Source: Pseudomonadota bacterium (GTDB taxonomy: Bacteria > Pseudomonadota > Alphaproteobacteria > Rhizobiales > Hyphomicrobiaceae). From it: a stretch of 64,000 bases of DNA. The notes under the pieces are model-generated. The model saw only the letters and a program-made list of their open reading frames with translations. It ran no database searches and had not been told where the DNA came from. Below, piece after piece: positions 9,168-17,127 of this stretch. Each line of letters opens with the position of its first letter. Positions within the stretch are counted from its first letter, which is position 1. The stretch is from contig JAFECE010000002.1 of assembly GCA_018242295.1 (NCBI GenBank), positions 248,001-312,000 of the forward strand. The letters are read 5' to 3'. Both the position numbers and the translations under genes were made by a program.

Positions 9168-10196
9168 TCAGGCGGCCAGGAAGAGATCGTGCTGTGCTGC
9201 TGGGAGCAGGCGCACGGTCCATCGGCACTCGCCGTCGGCCGCGGATGTCGTAAGTTCCGCACCCGAAAGCTCCGAGAGCGTGCGCGCCAGGATCATGCCG
9301 AAGCCATCCTCGCGCGTCGCGCCAGTTTTGGCGGCGGGAATAGCGAGCGAAACATCCATCGCGCCCGGGTGAGATTTTGTTTCGATCCGGAGCGCGCAAT
9401 CCGAGGTACCATGACGGACGGCCTCGCCGATGAGGTTGATCAGCAACTGCCGCATGGCCTGATGGTCGCCGAGAATATTGCAGCCGGCATCGATGTCCCT
9501 GACGAGTGAAATCGAGCGCGCCGCGAGGTCGGGTGCTGCAAAGGCACACGCTTCATCGAGAACAGCCGTGAGGCGGCTCGTCTGACGGCTCGGACATTCG
9601 GGAGCCGTCAGCAGTGCCGTGATCGCGAGCGCATCCTCAGCGCTTTTGAGCAGGATACGGCCACTCGCATGAATGTCCCGGGCGTAAGGGCCGTAATTCG
9701 AACCAAGCGGGCCGAAGACCTCTTTCGTCATGATCTCCGAGAAGCCCAACACCGCGTTGAGCGGCGTCCTGAGCTCGTGGCTCATGTGCGCGGTGAGTTT
9801 CGCCCAGGCCGCCCGATCGAGAGCGGCGTCAGCAGCGCCCGCGCCGAAAAGTTCCGGAAGGCGAACTTGCCCGCCGCGCGCGTCGAAGGCAGACGGTGGC
9901 GAAGAGCTTTGCGGATCGCGCAGAGGGCGCTTGTCTTGCTGTCTGGAACTCTTCGGCGGGAGCACGACCACCATTGCGGCAAGGCCGGCGCCCACAACGA
10001 ACAGCAATGTCGAAAGTCGATCCGGGTCGAGCTGCGGAACGACCGCGCCAGCCCCCGTGAGAAGACCGGCAAGCAGCAAAATCAGTCCGCGCCGCGAGAA
10101 GATATGCCCGTTCACGACCTCGCCGGCAGACTGTTGCCGCGAGCCGCTGAAGCCGGCAAAGCTCTCCCGTTGAGGAACGGACCAAGTCCGAGCCAT
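9168..10196 (-). CDS. Membrane histidine kinase-like protein with degenerate ATP-binding motifs
   Basis: 342 aa from an ATG with AAGGAA 7-8 bases upstream. Two N-terminal membrane helices (about 37-55 and 61-80) are followed by a clear HisKA domain with His140 (HMSHELRTPLNAVLGFSEIM) and the sequence FGPLGSNYGPYARDI, as in PdhS/PleC/DivJ-like kinases. The ATPase domain is short and eroded: the N box reads NLIGEAVRHG, with Glu258 where the Mg-binding Asn is expected, and no DxGxG G1 box is visible. It may be a pseudokinase, a phosphatase or a phospho-sink rather than an active kinase. No response regulator gene is adjacent. Confidence 0.8.
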   Translation of the reverse strand: MARTWSVPQRESFAGFSGSRQQSAGEVVNGHIFSRRGLILLLAGLLTGAGAVVPQLDPDRLSTLLFVVGAGLAAMVVVLPPKSSRQQDKRPLRDPQSSSPPSAFDARGGQVRLPELFGAGAADAALDRAAWAKLTAHMSHELRTPLNAVLGFSEIMTKEVFGPLGSNYGPYARDIHASGRILLKSAEDALAITALLTAPECPSRQTSRLTAVLDEACAFAAPDLAARSISLVRDIDAGCNILGDHQAMRQLLINLIGEAVRHGTSDCALRIETKSHPGAMDVSLAIPAAKTGATREDGFGMILARTLSELSGAELTTSAADGECRWTVRLLPAAQHDLFLAA

Positions 10197-10353
10197 CTCG
10201 AATTCCTTCGCTGAGTTTTGTCTAAGTGCTCGGCCCCAAAAAAGCGTTGGACGATCATGTCCACGAGCGTGATTCGACAATCGCCGATTTGCGACTCACC
10301 TGTCGAGGGAGAAAAAATGGCGAAGGAATCAATTTTGTTCCGATGACGGCAGC

Positions 10354-10392
10354 CTGAGCATAAGAGCCGCCGGGTGTGGCGGAAATGCTCAG
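10354..10392 (-). terminator. Hairpin directly after the pepN stop codon
   Basis: An 8-bp perfect outer stem (CTGAGCAT at 10354-10361 against ATGCTCAG at 10385-10392) encloses a second 5-bp GC stem (10367-10371 with 10378-10382). It begins at the base after the pepN stop. There is no run of T on the 3' side, so it may end transcription weakly, or only protect the 3' end of the mRNA. Confidence 0.45.
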
Positions 10393-13047
10393 TCAGTCCT
10401 CTAGCATCCGCGAGACGATCTCGTGGCAATCGCGCGAAATAGAAGCGCTGGAGACGCGCTTTAGCGCCGCCTTTGCCAAGCCTTTGCGGCCGGGTTCAAG
10501 CGCCCGGTAGCTGCGGAATGCGCCGAGCATCCGCGCCGCGACTTGCGGGTTGAACTGATCGATTTCGAGCACCTTGTCGGCAAGGAAGTCATAGCCCGCA
10601 CCATCGGCGCGATTGAACTGCAAGGGATTGCCCAACGCGAACGTCCCGATGAGCGCGCGAACTTTATTCGGCGTCGTGATCTTGAAGAGCGGATGCCGGC
10701 AAAGCGTCTTGACCTCGTCGAGCACGCTCGGCCGCGGCGACTGAGCCTGCGCCGCGAACCACATATCGATGACGAGATGATCGTCCTTCCAGCGTTGGAA
10801 GAAATCCTGAAGGATGTCCTCGCGCCCGGGCGCGTCGAGGCCCGCAATCAGAAATAGCGCGTGGCATGCGTCGGTCATATTCGAGGCTTTGCGATAATGC
10901 GCCTCTACCCGCTCGAAGTCGTCGCCGGTTTCGCGCGTCGTCAGCAGCGTCAGCGCCGCATTGCGCAATGCGCGCCTGCCGGCACTTTTGGAGCTCGGTG
11001 AAAATTTCTTTTCCCGCGAGGCATCCGCGTAGAGAGTTTCGAGATCGTCCGCCAGCTTGTCGCCGACAGTACGGCTGAACAACCGGTGGGCGTTGTAAAT
11101 GCCCTCGTGATCGACGCGGCTCGCCTTCTCGCGCGCGATGTCCGCAACCGAGGGCAGCTTCAGCAACTCGGCCTTATAGGCGTCGTCGAGTTCGCCGTCC
11201 CGCAAAGCGTACCGCAACGCATCCACGAGCTTGGCGGATTTTGATCCAACGACGGACTTCGGGCGCTTGGAGTCGAGCAAGCCGATGATGCTGCGCGTCG
11301 TATAGGCATTGCTCGCCTGCCACCGATTGAACAGGTCGCTATCGTGATGCATCAGGAATGCCAGATCCTGATCCGAGAGAGGCATCGTGATCGTGACCGG
11401 CGCCGAGAAGCCGCGCAGCAGCGACGGAACCGGCCGCGAGGTGACGCCTTTGAATTTGAAGTTCGTTGTTCGCTCGGCAACGGCCATGACGCCGTCCCGG
11501 ATCTTGATGCCGCCGGAAACCTCGAGATCCATCTCTTTGCCGTTCTCGCCGAGCAGCGCCATGCTGATCGGAATGAAATGCGGCTGCTTCCTTACCTTCC
11601 CGGGCGACGGCTTCAGCACCTGATGCACGGTGAGCTCGGCCGACTTCTTGCGGCGGTCGTATGAGAGATCGCAAACGAGTTCCGGCGTACCGGCCTGCGA
11701 ATACCAGCGATGGAACTGGGAAAAATCTTCCCCGCTCACATCCGCGAAGCAGGCGATGAAATCTTCGATGGTCACGGCCTGTCCGTCGTGGCGCTCGAAA
11801 TATAGGTCCATCCCCTCACGGAATTTGCGGGGTCCGAGGATCGTTCGCATCATCCGGACGACTTCGGCACCCTTCTCGTAGACCGTCGGCGTATAGAAGT
11901 TATTGATCTCGACGTAGCTCTCGGGCCGCACCGGATGCGCGAGCGGTCCCTGGTCTTCCGGAAACTGCAGCGCTTTCAGTTGCCGCACGTCGGAGATGCG
12001 CTGCACGGTCGCGCTGCGCAGATCGGCCGAGAACTCCTGGTCCCGGTAAACGGTCAGGCCCTCTTTCAGGCAGAGTTGGAACCAGTCGCGGCACGTGATG
12101 CGGTTGCCGGTCCAGTTATGGAAGTATTCATGCGCGACGACGCTTTCGATCGATTCATAATTCGCGTCGGTTGCGGTTTCCGGCGAAGCGAGGATCAGGC
12201 GATCGTTGAAGATGTTGAGGCCCTTGTTCTCCATGGCCCCCATGTTGAAGTCCGAGACGGCGACGATATTGAAGACATCGAGATCGTATTCGCGTCCGAA
12301 CCGCTCTTCATCCCAACGCATGGCGCGCTTCAAGGACTCCATCGCCCAATGCGCGCGGGGTTCCTTGCCGCGTTCGACATAAATGCGGAGATCGACTTCG
12401 CGTCCCGACTGGGTCGTGAAGGTGGAGGCGACGGGGGAAAGATTGCCGCCGACGATCGCGAAAAGATATGAGGGCTTCGGATGCGGATCGTGCCAGATCG
12501 CGTAGTGGCGTTCGCCGCCCGCAAACGTCCCGCGTTCGACCGGGTTGCCATTCGCGAGAAGAACTGGCGCCGTCTCGACATCCGCCTCGAGACGGACCGT
12601 GTACTTGGCGAGCACGTCGGGACGATCGAGAAAATACGTGATGCGCCGGAAGCCTTGCGCCTCGCATTGCGAGCAGTAGATCCCGCGCGAGAGATAGATC
12701 CCCTGAAGCGCCGTGTTGCCCTTAGGGTTGACCGCCGTCTCGATTTCTAGCGTGAACGGCTCCTTCGGCGGCGCGAGGATCGTCAGGCTGGTGTCATCGA
12801 CACGATACGATGATGGCTTAAGCTCTTTCCCATCAAGCGCGACGCTTTCGAGTTTCAGAAGCTCGCCATCGAGACGAAGCGGAACCTTGCCGCTCGCATC
12901 TAAATTCGGATTACGGCGTATGGCCAGTTTCGAGATCACACGCGTCTTAGACGGCGCGAGCGCGATGTCGAGGTGGACGGTATCGATCAGAAATTCCGGC
13001 GGGCGATAGTCGGCAAGTAGGACTGGCTTGGGATTTTCTGACTTCAT
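10393..13047 (-). CDS. pepN: Aminopeptidase N (M1 zinc metallopeptidase)
   Basis: Cytoplasmic aminopeptidase that removes N-terminal residues from peptides, 884 aa, a normal length for the bacterial PepN group. The exopeptidase motif GAMEN is at 270-274, and the zinc site is HEYFH at 306-310 with the third ligand Glu329 eighteen residues on (LKEGLTVYRDQEF). The N-terminal beta-domain and long C-terminal helical domain are complete. It lies 77 bases downstream of the polyamine decarboxylase gene on the same strand and may be read from that transcript, though the functions are unrelated. Confidence 0.96.
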   Translation of the reverse strand: MKSENPKPVLLADYRPPEFLIDTVHLDIALAPSKTRVISKLAIRRNPNLDASGKVPLRLDGELLKLESVALDGKELKPSSYRVDDTSLTILAPPKEPFTLEIETAVNPKGNTALQGIYLSRGIYCSQCEAQGFRRITYFLDRPDVLAKYTVRLEADVETAPVLLANGNPVERGTFAGGERHYAIWHDPHPKPSYLFAIVGGNLSPVASTFTTQSGREVDLRIYVERGKEPRAHWAMESLKRAMRWDEERFGREYDLDVFNIVAVSDFNMGAMENKGLNIFNDRLILASPETATDANYESIESVVAHEYFHNWTGNRITCRDWFQLCLKEGLTVYRDQEFSADLRSATVQRISDVRQLKALQFPEDQGPLAHPVRPESYVEINNFYTPTVYEKGAEVVRMMRTILGPRKFREGMDLYFERHDGQAVTIEDFIACFADVSGEDFSQFHRWYSQAGTPELVCDLSYDRRKKSAELTVHQVLKPSPGKVRKQPHFIPISMALLGENGKEMDLEVSGGIKIRDGVMAVAERTTNFKFKGVTSRPVPSLLRGFSAPVTITMPLSDQDLAFLMHHDSDLFNRWQASNAYTTRSIIGLLDSKRPKSVVGSKSAKLVDALRYALRDGELDDAYKAELLKLPSVADIAREKASRVDHEGIYNAHRLFSRTVGDKLADDLETLYADASREKKFSPSSKSAGRRALRNAALTLLTTRETGDDFERVEAHYRKASNMTDACHALFLIAGLDAPGREDILQDFFQRWKDDHLVIDMWFAAQAQSPRPSVLDEVKTLCRHPLFKITTPNKVRALIGTFALGNPLQFNRADGAGYDFLADKVLEIDQFNPQVAARMLGAFRSYRALEPGRKGLAKAALKRVSSASISRDCHEIVSRMLED

Positions 13048-13124
13048 GACTCTCGCCGTAATGTTTATCGGCGGCCGTCGAACGTCGGCGTGTTAACCGG
13101 TATGCGAAAGCCGCCCCCTTGCTT

Positions 13125-14294
13125 CTACCCCAGCCGGTGGCGGAAATCATCGTAGCCAAATGACCGAAGTGTCCGTGTCGTTCCATCCTCCTCGAGAATG
13201 GCGAGATCAGGGAGCGGCACGCCGTTGAACGTGTTGTTCTTGACGAATGAATATTGCATCATATCGGTAAAAATGACCCGATCGCCAACCTTGAGCGGCT
13301 GGTCGAATGAGTATTCTCCGATGATGTCGCCGGTCATGCAGGTTTTCCCGCCAAGGATGTAGGTGTGCGGCTTTTCACCGGACGCCGCGGCACCGACCAC
13401 TTCCGGAGTGTAAGGCACTTCCAGAACGTCGGGCATGTGCGTCGAAGCGGAGGCATCAAGTATGGCGATGTCCTTGCCGTTGTGGTGAATGTCGAGGACG
13501 CTGCCGACGAGATAGCCCGTGTTGACGACAAGACCGGCGCCGGGCTCCAGAACGACGTCGACCTGAAACGTACTTTTGAACGCCTTGATGGCGGCGATGA
13601 GTTTGCCGATATCGTAGCCCGGCTTGTTGATGAAATGCCCGCCGCCGAAATTGACGGTTTTGACGCGGCGGACATAGTCGCCGAACACGCGCCCGACATG
13701 CTCGATAAGACCCACGGATCCCTCGTGGCCCGACTCGCAGAGAGCGTGTGCGTGGAGAATGTCGACTTCTTCCCACGGCACGCGGTCAAGAGTCTCCGGT
13801 GTGGCACCGAAGCGCGAGTTGGGGGCGCAAGGATCGTAAAGCGCGCCGCCGAGCGTCGCGTTGGAATAGCCGGGATTGATCCGGATGCCGATTTTGACCT
13901 CCGGATGCTTCCGGATCACCGGAAGGTTTTTCGCAATCTGCTCGGGTGAGTTGAAATAGATGTGCTGCGCGAGCTTCGTGAGCCGCTCCACCTCGCCGGT
14001 CGCATAGGCAGGCGAATAGACGTGCACTTCCTTGCCGAACTCGGCGTGGCCGAGCCGCGCCTCATATTCACCGCTTGCGGTCGTACCGTCGAGAACGTCG
14101 CGCATCAGGGGAAAGGCAGCCGGAAGCGCGAACGCCTTCGTGGCGAGAAGAATCTTAGCGCCGGTCTCGCGCTTGATCTCCGCAGCGCGCGCCAGGTTAC
14201 GCTTCAGCGCCGCAACATCGAGAACGTACGCGGGCGTTGCGATCGATTGTGCCCAACCGAACGAGGCCAATTTCAGGTTTGAATGTTCTGACAA
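13125..14294 (-). CDS. nspC: Carboxynorspermidine/carboxyspermidine decarboxylase
   Basis: PLP-dependent fold-III decarboxylase of 389 aa that converts carboxyspermidine (or carboxynorspermidine) to spermidine (or norspermidine). Lys53 in LLATKAFALP is the expected PLP lysine. Other family segments are IRINPGYS, NFGGGHFINKPGYD and the C-terminal site GKTCMTGDIIGEY. The partner dehydrogenase gene lies two genes upstream on the same strand, which is strong support. In alphaproteobacteria this pair usually makes spermidine from putrescine and aspartate semialdehyde; norspermidine as product is less likely here, but the sequence cannot separate the two. Confidence 0.92.
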   Translation of the reverse strand: MSEHSNLKLASFGWAQSIATPAYVLDVAALKRNLARAAEIKRETGAKILLATKAFALPAAFPLMRDVLDGTTASGEYEARLGHAEFGKEVHVYSPAYATGEVERLTKLAQHIYFNSPEQIAKNLPVIRKHPEVKIGIRINPGYSNATLGGALYDPCAPNSRFGATPETLDRVPWEEVDILHAHALCESGHEGSVGLIEHVGRVFGDYVRRVKTVNFGGGHFINKPGYDIGKLIAAIKAFKSTFQVDVVLEPGAGLVVNTGYLVGSVLDIHHNGKDIAILDASASTHMPDVLEVPYTPEVVGAAASGEKPHTYILGGKTCMTGDIIGEYSFDQPLKVGDRVIFTDMMQYSFVKNNTFNGVPLPDLAILEEDGTTRTLRSFGYDDFRHRLG

Positions 14295-14325
14295 TTCGGG
14301 TCACCGGTCGAGTTAGCGAAAGCGT

Positions 14326-14763
14326 TCAAGGCGAGACGCGCACAGGTCCCGCAGTCGAGCCCGGCCATCTGTAAATGAAAGTCAGATAGGCGAGCGAGAC
14401 ATAGATGGCCCCAAATGCCAAAGTTCCAAGGAGCGCAGATGCCTCATAGAGGGTGAACCCGTGAAGCCAATCCGGCCGCGCGTTGCCGAAGCCGGAAATC
14501 TCGCTCGCAGGGCTCGCAAGCTTTGACCAGGCGTGGTCCGTCCCGATCAGAAGCCCGTTGAGACCGGCGGTCAGTGCGCCCATGAAAGCAAGGCCGCACG
14601 ACAGTAAGCCGAAGGCGAGCAAGCGGAGCGAGATCGGCGCTTCCCGAAGGAAGAGCCAGAGCCCCGCGATGTACGCCGAAATCATTCCGAAGCTCACCGA
14701 AACGACGGAGACGACGAGGCCCGTCAGCTCGTTGCGGATCGAAAGGATTTCGGCTTCGCTCAT
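14326..14763 (-). CDS. Small membrane protein of unknown function between polyamine genes
   Basis: A 145-aa protein with three clear hydrophobic segments: about residues 11-35 (LVVSVVSVSFGMISAYIAGLW), 42-67 (ISLRLLAFGLLSCGLAFMGA) and 105-130 (ALLGTLAFGAIYVSLAYLTF). Its ATG overlaps the stop of the upstream dehydrogenase (TGATG), so translation is coupled, and nspC follows after 31 bases. I recognise no family. The tight placement suggests a link with polyamines, for instance a transport or regulatory subunit, but nothing in the sequence proves it. Confidence 0.7.
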   Translation of the reverse strand: MSEAEILSIRNELTGLVVSVVSVSFGMISAYIAGLWLFLREAPISLRLLAFGLLSCGLAFMGALTAGLNGLLIGTDHAWSKLASPASEISGFGNARPDWLHGFTLYEASALLGTLAFGAIYVSLAYLTFIYRWPGSTAGPVRVSP

Positions 14764-15977
14764 CAGGTTTCGACCGCGAAAAGCTTTTTCTGGTCGGACT
14801 TCTCGATTTCCTTCACCTGCCAGGGGAGGCCCTGTTCGGCGAGCTCTTCGAGGAACGGCTCCGGCGGCAACTGCTCGACGTTGAAAACGCCTTTGCCCTT
14901 CCAGATGCCCTTGAACATCATGATCGCACCGGTGACGGCCGGGACGCCGGTCGTGTAGGAAACCGCTTGAGCGCCGACCTCTTTGTTGGTCTCGGCGTGG
15001 TCGCACACGTTCCAGATCATGTAGCGCTTCTTCTTGCCCTTCTTTTCGCCCTTGAGGACGACGCCGATCGAAGTTTTGCCGGTGTAGTTCTCGGCAAGCG
15101 AGGACGGCTCCGGAAGAACGGACTTCAGGAACTCCATCGGAACGACCGAATTGCCCTTGTACATGACGGGGTCGATGCGGGTCATGCCGACGTTCTGCAG
15201 CACTTCGAGATGCTTGATGTAATTGTCGGAGAAGGTCATCCAGAAGCGGATCTGCTTCAGGCCTTTGATATTCTCGACGAGGCTCTCTTCCTCCTCATGA
15301 TAGATGAGGTAGGATTTGACCGGGCCGACTTCCGGATAGTCGATCATCGTCGAAATCGACAACGGATCGATCTCGATCCATTCGCCGTCTTTCCAGTATT
15401 TGCCGCGCTGCGTCACCTCGCGGAGATTGATCTCCGGATTGAAGTTGGTCGCGAAGGCCTTGCCGTGGCTGCCAGCGTTGCAGTCGATGATGTCGATCGT
15501 GTGGATCTCGTCGTAAAGGTTCTCCTGCGCGTAGGCGCAGAAGATGTTCGTGACGCCCGGATCGAAACCGCAGCCGAGAACGGCCATGAGCCCCTTGGCC
15601 TTGAACTTGTCGCCATACGGCCACTGATATTTGTAGGTGAATTTTGCTTCGTCGCGCGGCTCGTAGTTCGCGGTGTCCATGTAGTTGACGCCGGCCTCGA
15701 GGCACGCGTCCATGATCGCGAGATCCTGGTACGGGAGCGCCATGTTGATCACGAGGTCAGGCTTGACCTTGTTCAACAGCGCAACCGTATCGGCGACGTT
15801 GTCGGCATCGAGCTGCGAAATCTCGATAGGAGTTTTGCACTCGGCCTGGACCTTTTTGCAGCTTTCGAGACGGCGCGAGGCAAGGTGGATCTTTTTGAAG
15901 ACGTCCCGGTTCATCGCGCATTTCTTCGCAACGACCGAGCCTGCAGCGCCTGCACCGATGATAAGTACGTTGTCCAA
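14763..15977 (-). CDS. Carboxynorspermidine/carboxyspermidine dehydrogenase (saccharopine dehydrogenase family)
   Basis: NAD(P)H-dependent reductase of 404 aa, expected to condense putrescine (or diaminopropane) with aspartate semialdehyde to form the carboxy-polyamine that nspC decarboxylates. I chose the TTG at 15977: GGGAG lies about 7 bases upstream and the Rossmann motif VLIIGAGAAGSV starts at residue 4. An ATG 99 bases further upstream would add an atypical Cys/Pro-rich stretch. Other family sequence includes MALPYQDLAIMDACLEAGVNYMD with CGFDPGVTNIF. The first gene of a run with the membrane protein and nspC. A lysine-degradation role (true saccharopine dehydrogenase) is unlikely given nspC. 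Confidence 0.88.
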   Translation of the reverse strand: MDNVLIIGAGAAGSVVAKKCAMNRDVFKKIHLASRRLESCKKVQAECKTPIEISQLDADNVADTVALLNKVKPDLVINMALPYQDLAIMDACLEAGVNYMDTANYEPRDEAKFTYKYQWPYGDKFKAKGLMAVLGCGFDPGVTNIFCAYAQENLYDEIHTIDIIDCNAGSHGKAFATNFNPEINLREVTQRGKYWKDGEWIEIDPLSISTMIDYPEVGPVKSYLIYHEEEESLVENIKGLKQIRFWMTFSDNYIKHLEVLQNVGMTRIDPVMYKGNSVVPMEFLKSVLPEPSSLAENYTGKTSIGVVLKGEKKGKKKRYMIWNVCDHAETNKEVGAQAVSYTTGVPAVTGAIMMFKGIWKGKGVFNVEQLPPEPFLEELAEQGLPWQVKEIEKSDQKKLFAVET

Positions 15978-16275
15978 CGAACGCTCCCAGAAATGAAATG
16001 CCGGTGACGCCGGCTCCAGCAAGCGCTTAAAGGTGCGCTGGGGGCCCGAAATAGGGCACGCCGGACAATAATTCAATACTTACTAGAACTTGTTCTTCCC
16101 GGGTCGGCGAAGGCCAAGCAAATACTGTAAAATAATCATTTGTGACAGAGCCAGTCCCGGGCTTTCCAGCGTCAAGCCGAGTACTCTCCTTCCCTCTGAG
16201 GCAGAGATTCACGATGGCTGGCGCACGGCAGCGGCCCGGCGCGTCGGGGCGGCGGCGCCGGGTCGCGTCTTGGCG
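15978..16275. other. Intergenic region upstream of the polyamine genes
   Basis: About 300 bases between two genes on the minus strand. The left half (around 16060-16145) is AT-rich and should hold the promoter for the polyamine genes. The right half holds a GC-rich inverted repeat (CCCGGCGC at 16235-16242 with GCGCCGGG at 16255-16262) just past the stop of the small exported protein, a possible weak terminator without a T run. No convincing gene. Confidence 0.5.
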
Positions 16276-16665
16276 TTACAGAACCTTGAAGCTTTGCTCT
16301 GCCGGTCCGTCGGCATTTGTGAAGGCATTACCGCTCGTGCCTTCGATCACTGCCCACAATTTCTCACCCGCCTTGGGTTCGCCGGCGAGCTTGATGCTGA
16401 CGTTCCGGTGATCCCCATGCGGAAGCGCAGCTTTACCGAGCAGCTTGGCGTGAGAGCGATTTGCCGGATCGCCTGAGTAGACGGCCAAGATCCCGTCCTT
16501 CGGAACAAAGACATAGGTTATGGAGACGGAATCTCCCTTGGGCTTTTGGTTCATCGCCAGAACCGATGCCGGCGTTCCCAGCTCAGCTGCGAAGGCGTTG
16601 CAGGCAACGGCAAAGCTTGCCGCCACCGCGCTCGCGGCGACGATCAATACGCGTGACGATTTCAT
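16276..16665 (-). CDS. Small exported protein, DUF7282-like
   Basis: A 129-aa protein with a signal peptide of about 27 residues (LIVAASAVAASFAVACNAFAA). The mature part has a beta-rich pattern (SITYVFVPKDGILAVYSGD, then KLLGKAALPHGDHRNVSIKL, then KLWAVIEGTSG) that resembles the DUF7282 domain found in small secreted proteins; this match is from memory and is tentative. The start is the ATG at 16665 because the signal peptide begins there. No function is known. It is transcribed away from the porin gene. Confidence 0.65.
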   Translation of the reverse strand: MKSSRVLIVAASAVAASFAVACNAFAAELGTPASVLAMNQKPKGDSVSITYVFVPKDGILAVYSGDPANRSHAKLLGKAALPHGDHRNVSIKLAGEPKAGEKLWAVIEGTSGNAFTNADGPAEQSFKVL

Positions 16666-17127
16666 TTGTTTTAGACCTTGTGACTGAGTTGCGGCGGGCA
16701 GGCTTTGCGCACAACGCCCGTCAGCAGTCATGATGGTGGCGCCCGGTGCGTGCCCCGTCCATCGGCACGTCGCCACTCTGCATGAAATAATATTTGGAAG
16801 CGTAATTGGAATTGCAATATGTGAACGTAGAGCCTTACGAATTTTTGAAGTTCAAAAGGGCTCCAATTGATGCTTTCTCGGGATGCTCGCGAGATAAGAG
16901 CTACGGCGCGAATTGCATTTAAATGGGGACATCTAAATGTCTCCTGTGCAATTCAAAAAATTGCAAAGTCCCGAAGATAATCTGCAGGCGTCCGATTCGG
17001 TTTCTGTGAATAATAGCTTTTGCGTTACACTCAATTTTCATCCTGAAATTGCTGTCCGTTCGTCATTGCTCGACGCATTGCGCGCATATTATCAGTGAGA
17101 AGATCGGTTGTCCGGGGGGTGCCACTC
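16666..17127. other. AT-rich divergent promoter region of the porin gene
   Basis: 462 bases without a gene, clearly richer in A and T than the surroundings. The motif GAATTGCA or its core occurs four times: 16809-16816, 16910-16917, in reverse at 16947-16954, and AATTGCAA at 16959-16966. Two copies form the arms of the large hairpin listed separately. The region should contain the promoters for the porin gene on the right and the small exported protein on the left. No coding sequence looks real. Confidence 0.6.
16910..16954. repeat. 45-base nested inverted repeat upstream of the porin gene
   Basis: Outer arms GAATTGCA (16910-16917) and TGCAATTC (16947-16954) are a perfect inverted repeat. 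Inside, GGGGACAT (16925-16932) pairs with ATGTCTCC (16937-16944) with one mismatch around the loop CTAA. It could be a regulator-binding operator or an RNA hairpin in the porin leader. It lies 174 bases before the porin start and has no T run, so a terminator is unlikely. Confidence 0.6.

Noticed and set aside
10308-10347. Tiny open frame on the plus strand with a purine-rich site before its ATG (MAKESILFR)
   Set aside because: Nine codons in the upstream region of the minus-strand kinase gene; nothing else supports translation.
14967-16007. 346-codon open frame on the plus strand opposite the saccharopine-dehydrogenase-like gene
   Set aside because: Antisense shadow; composition typical of reversed codons and no family match.
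16235-16262. GC-rich inverted repeat after the small exported protein as a strong terminator
   Set aside because: The stem is good but there is no T run on the minus strand, so it is only mentioned with the intergenic region.
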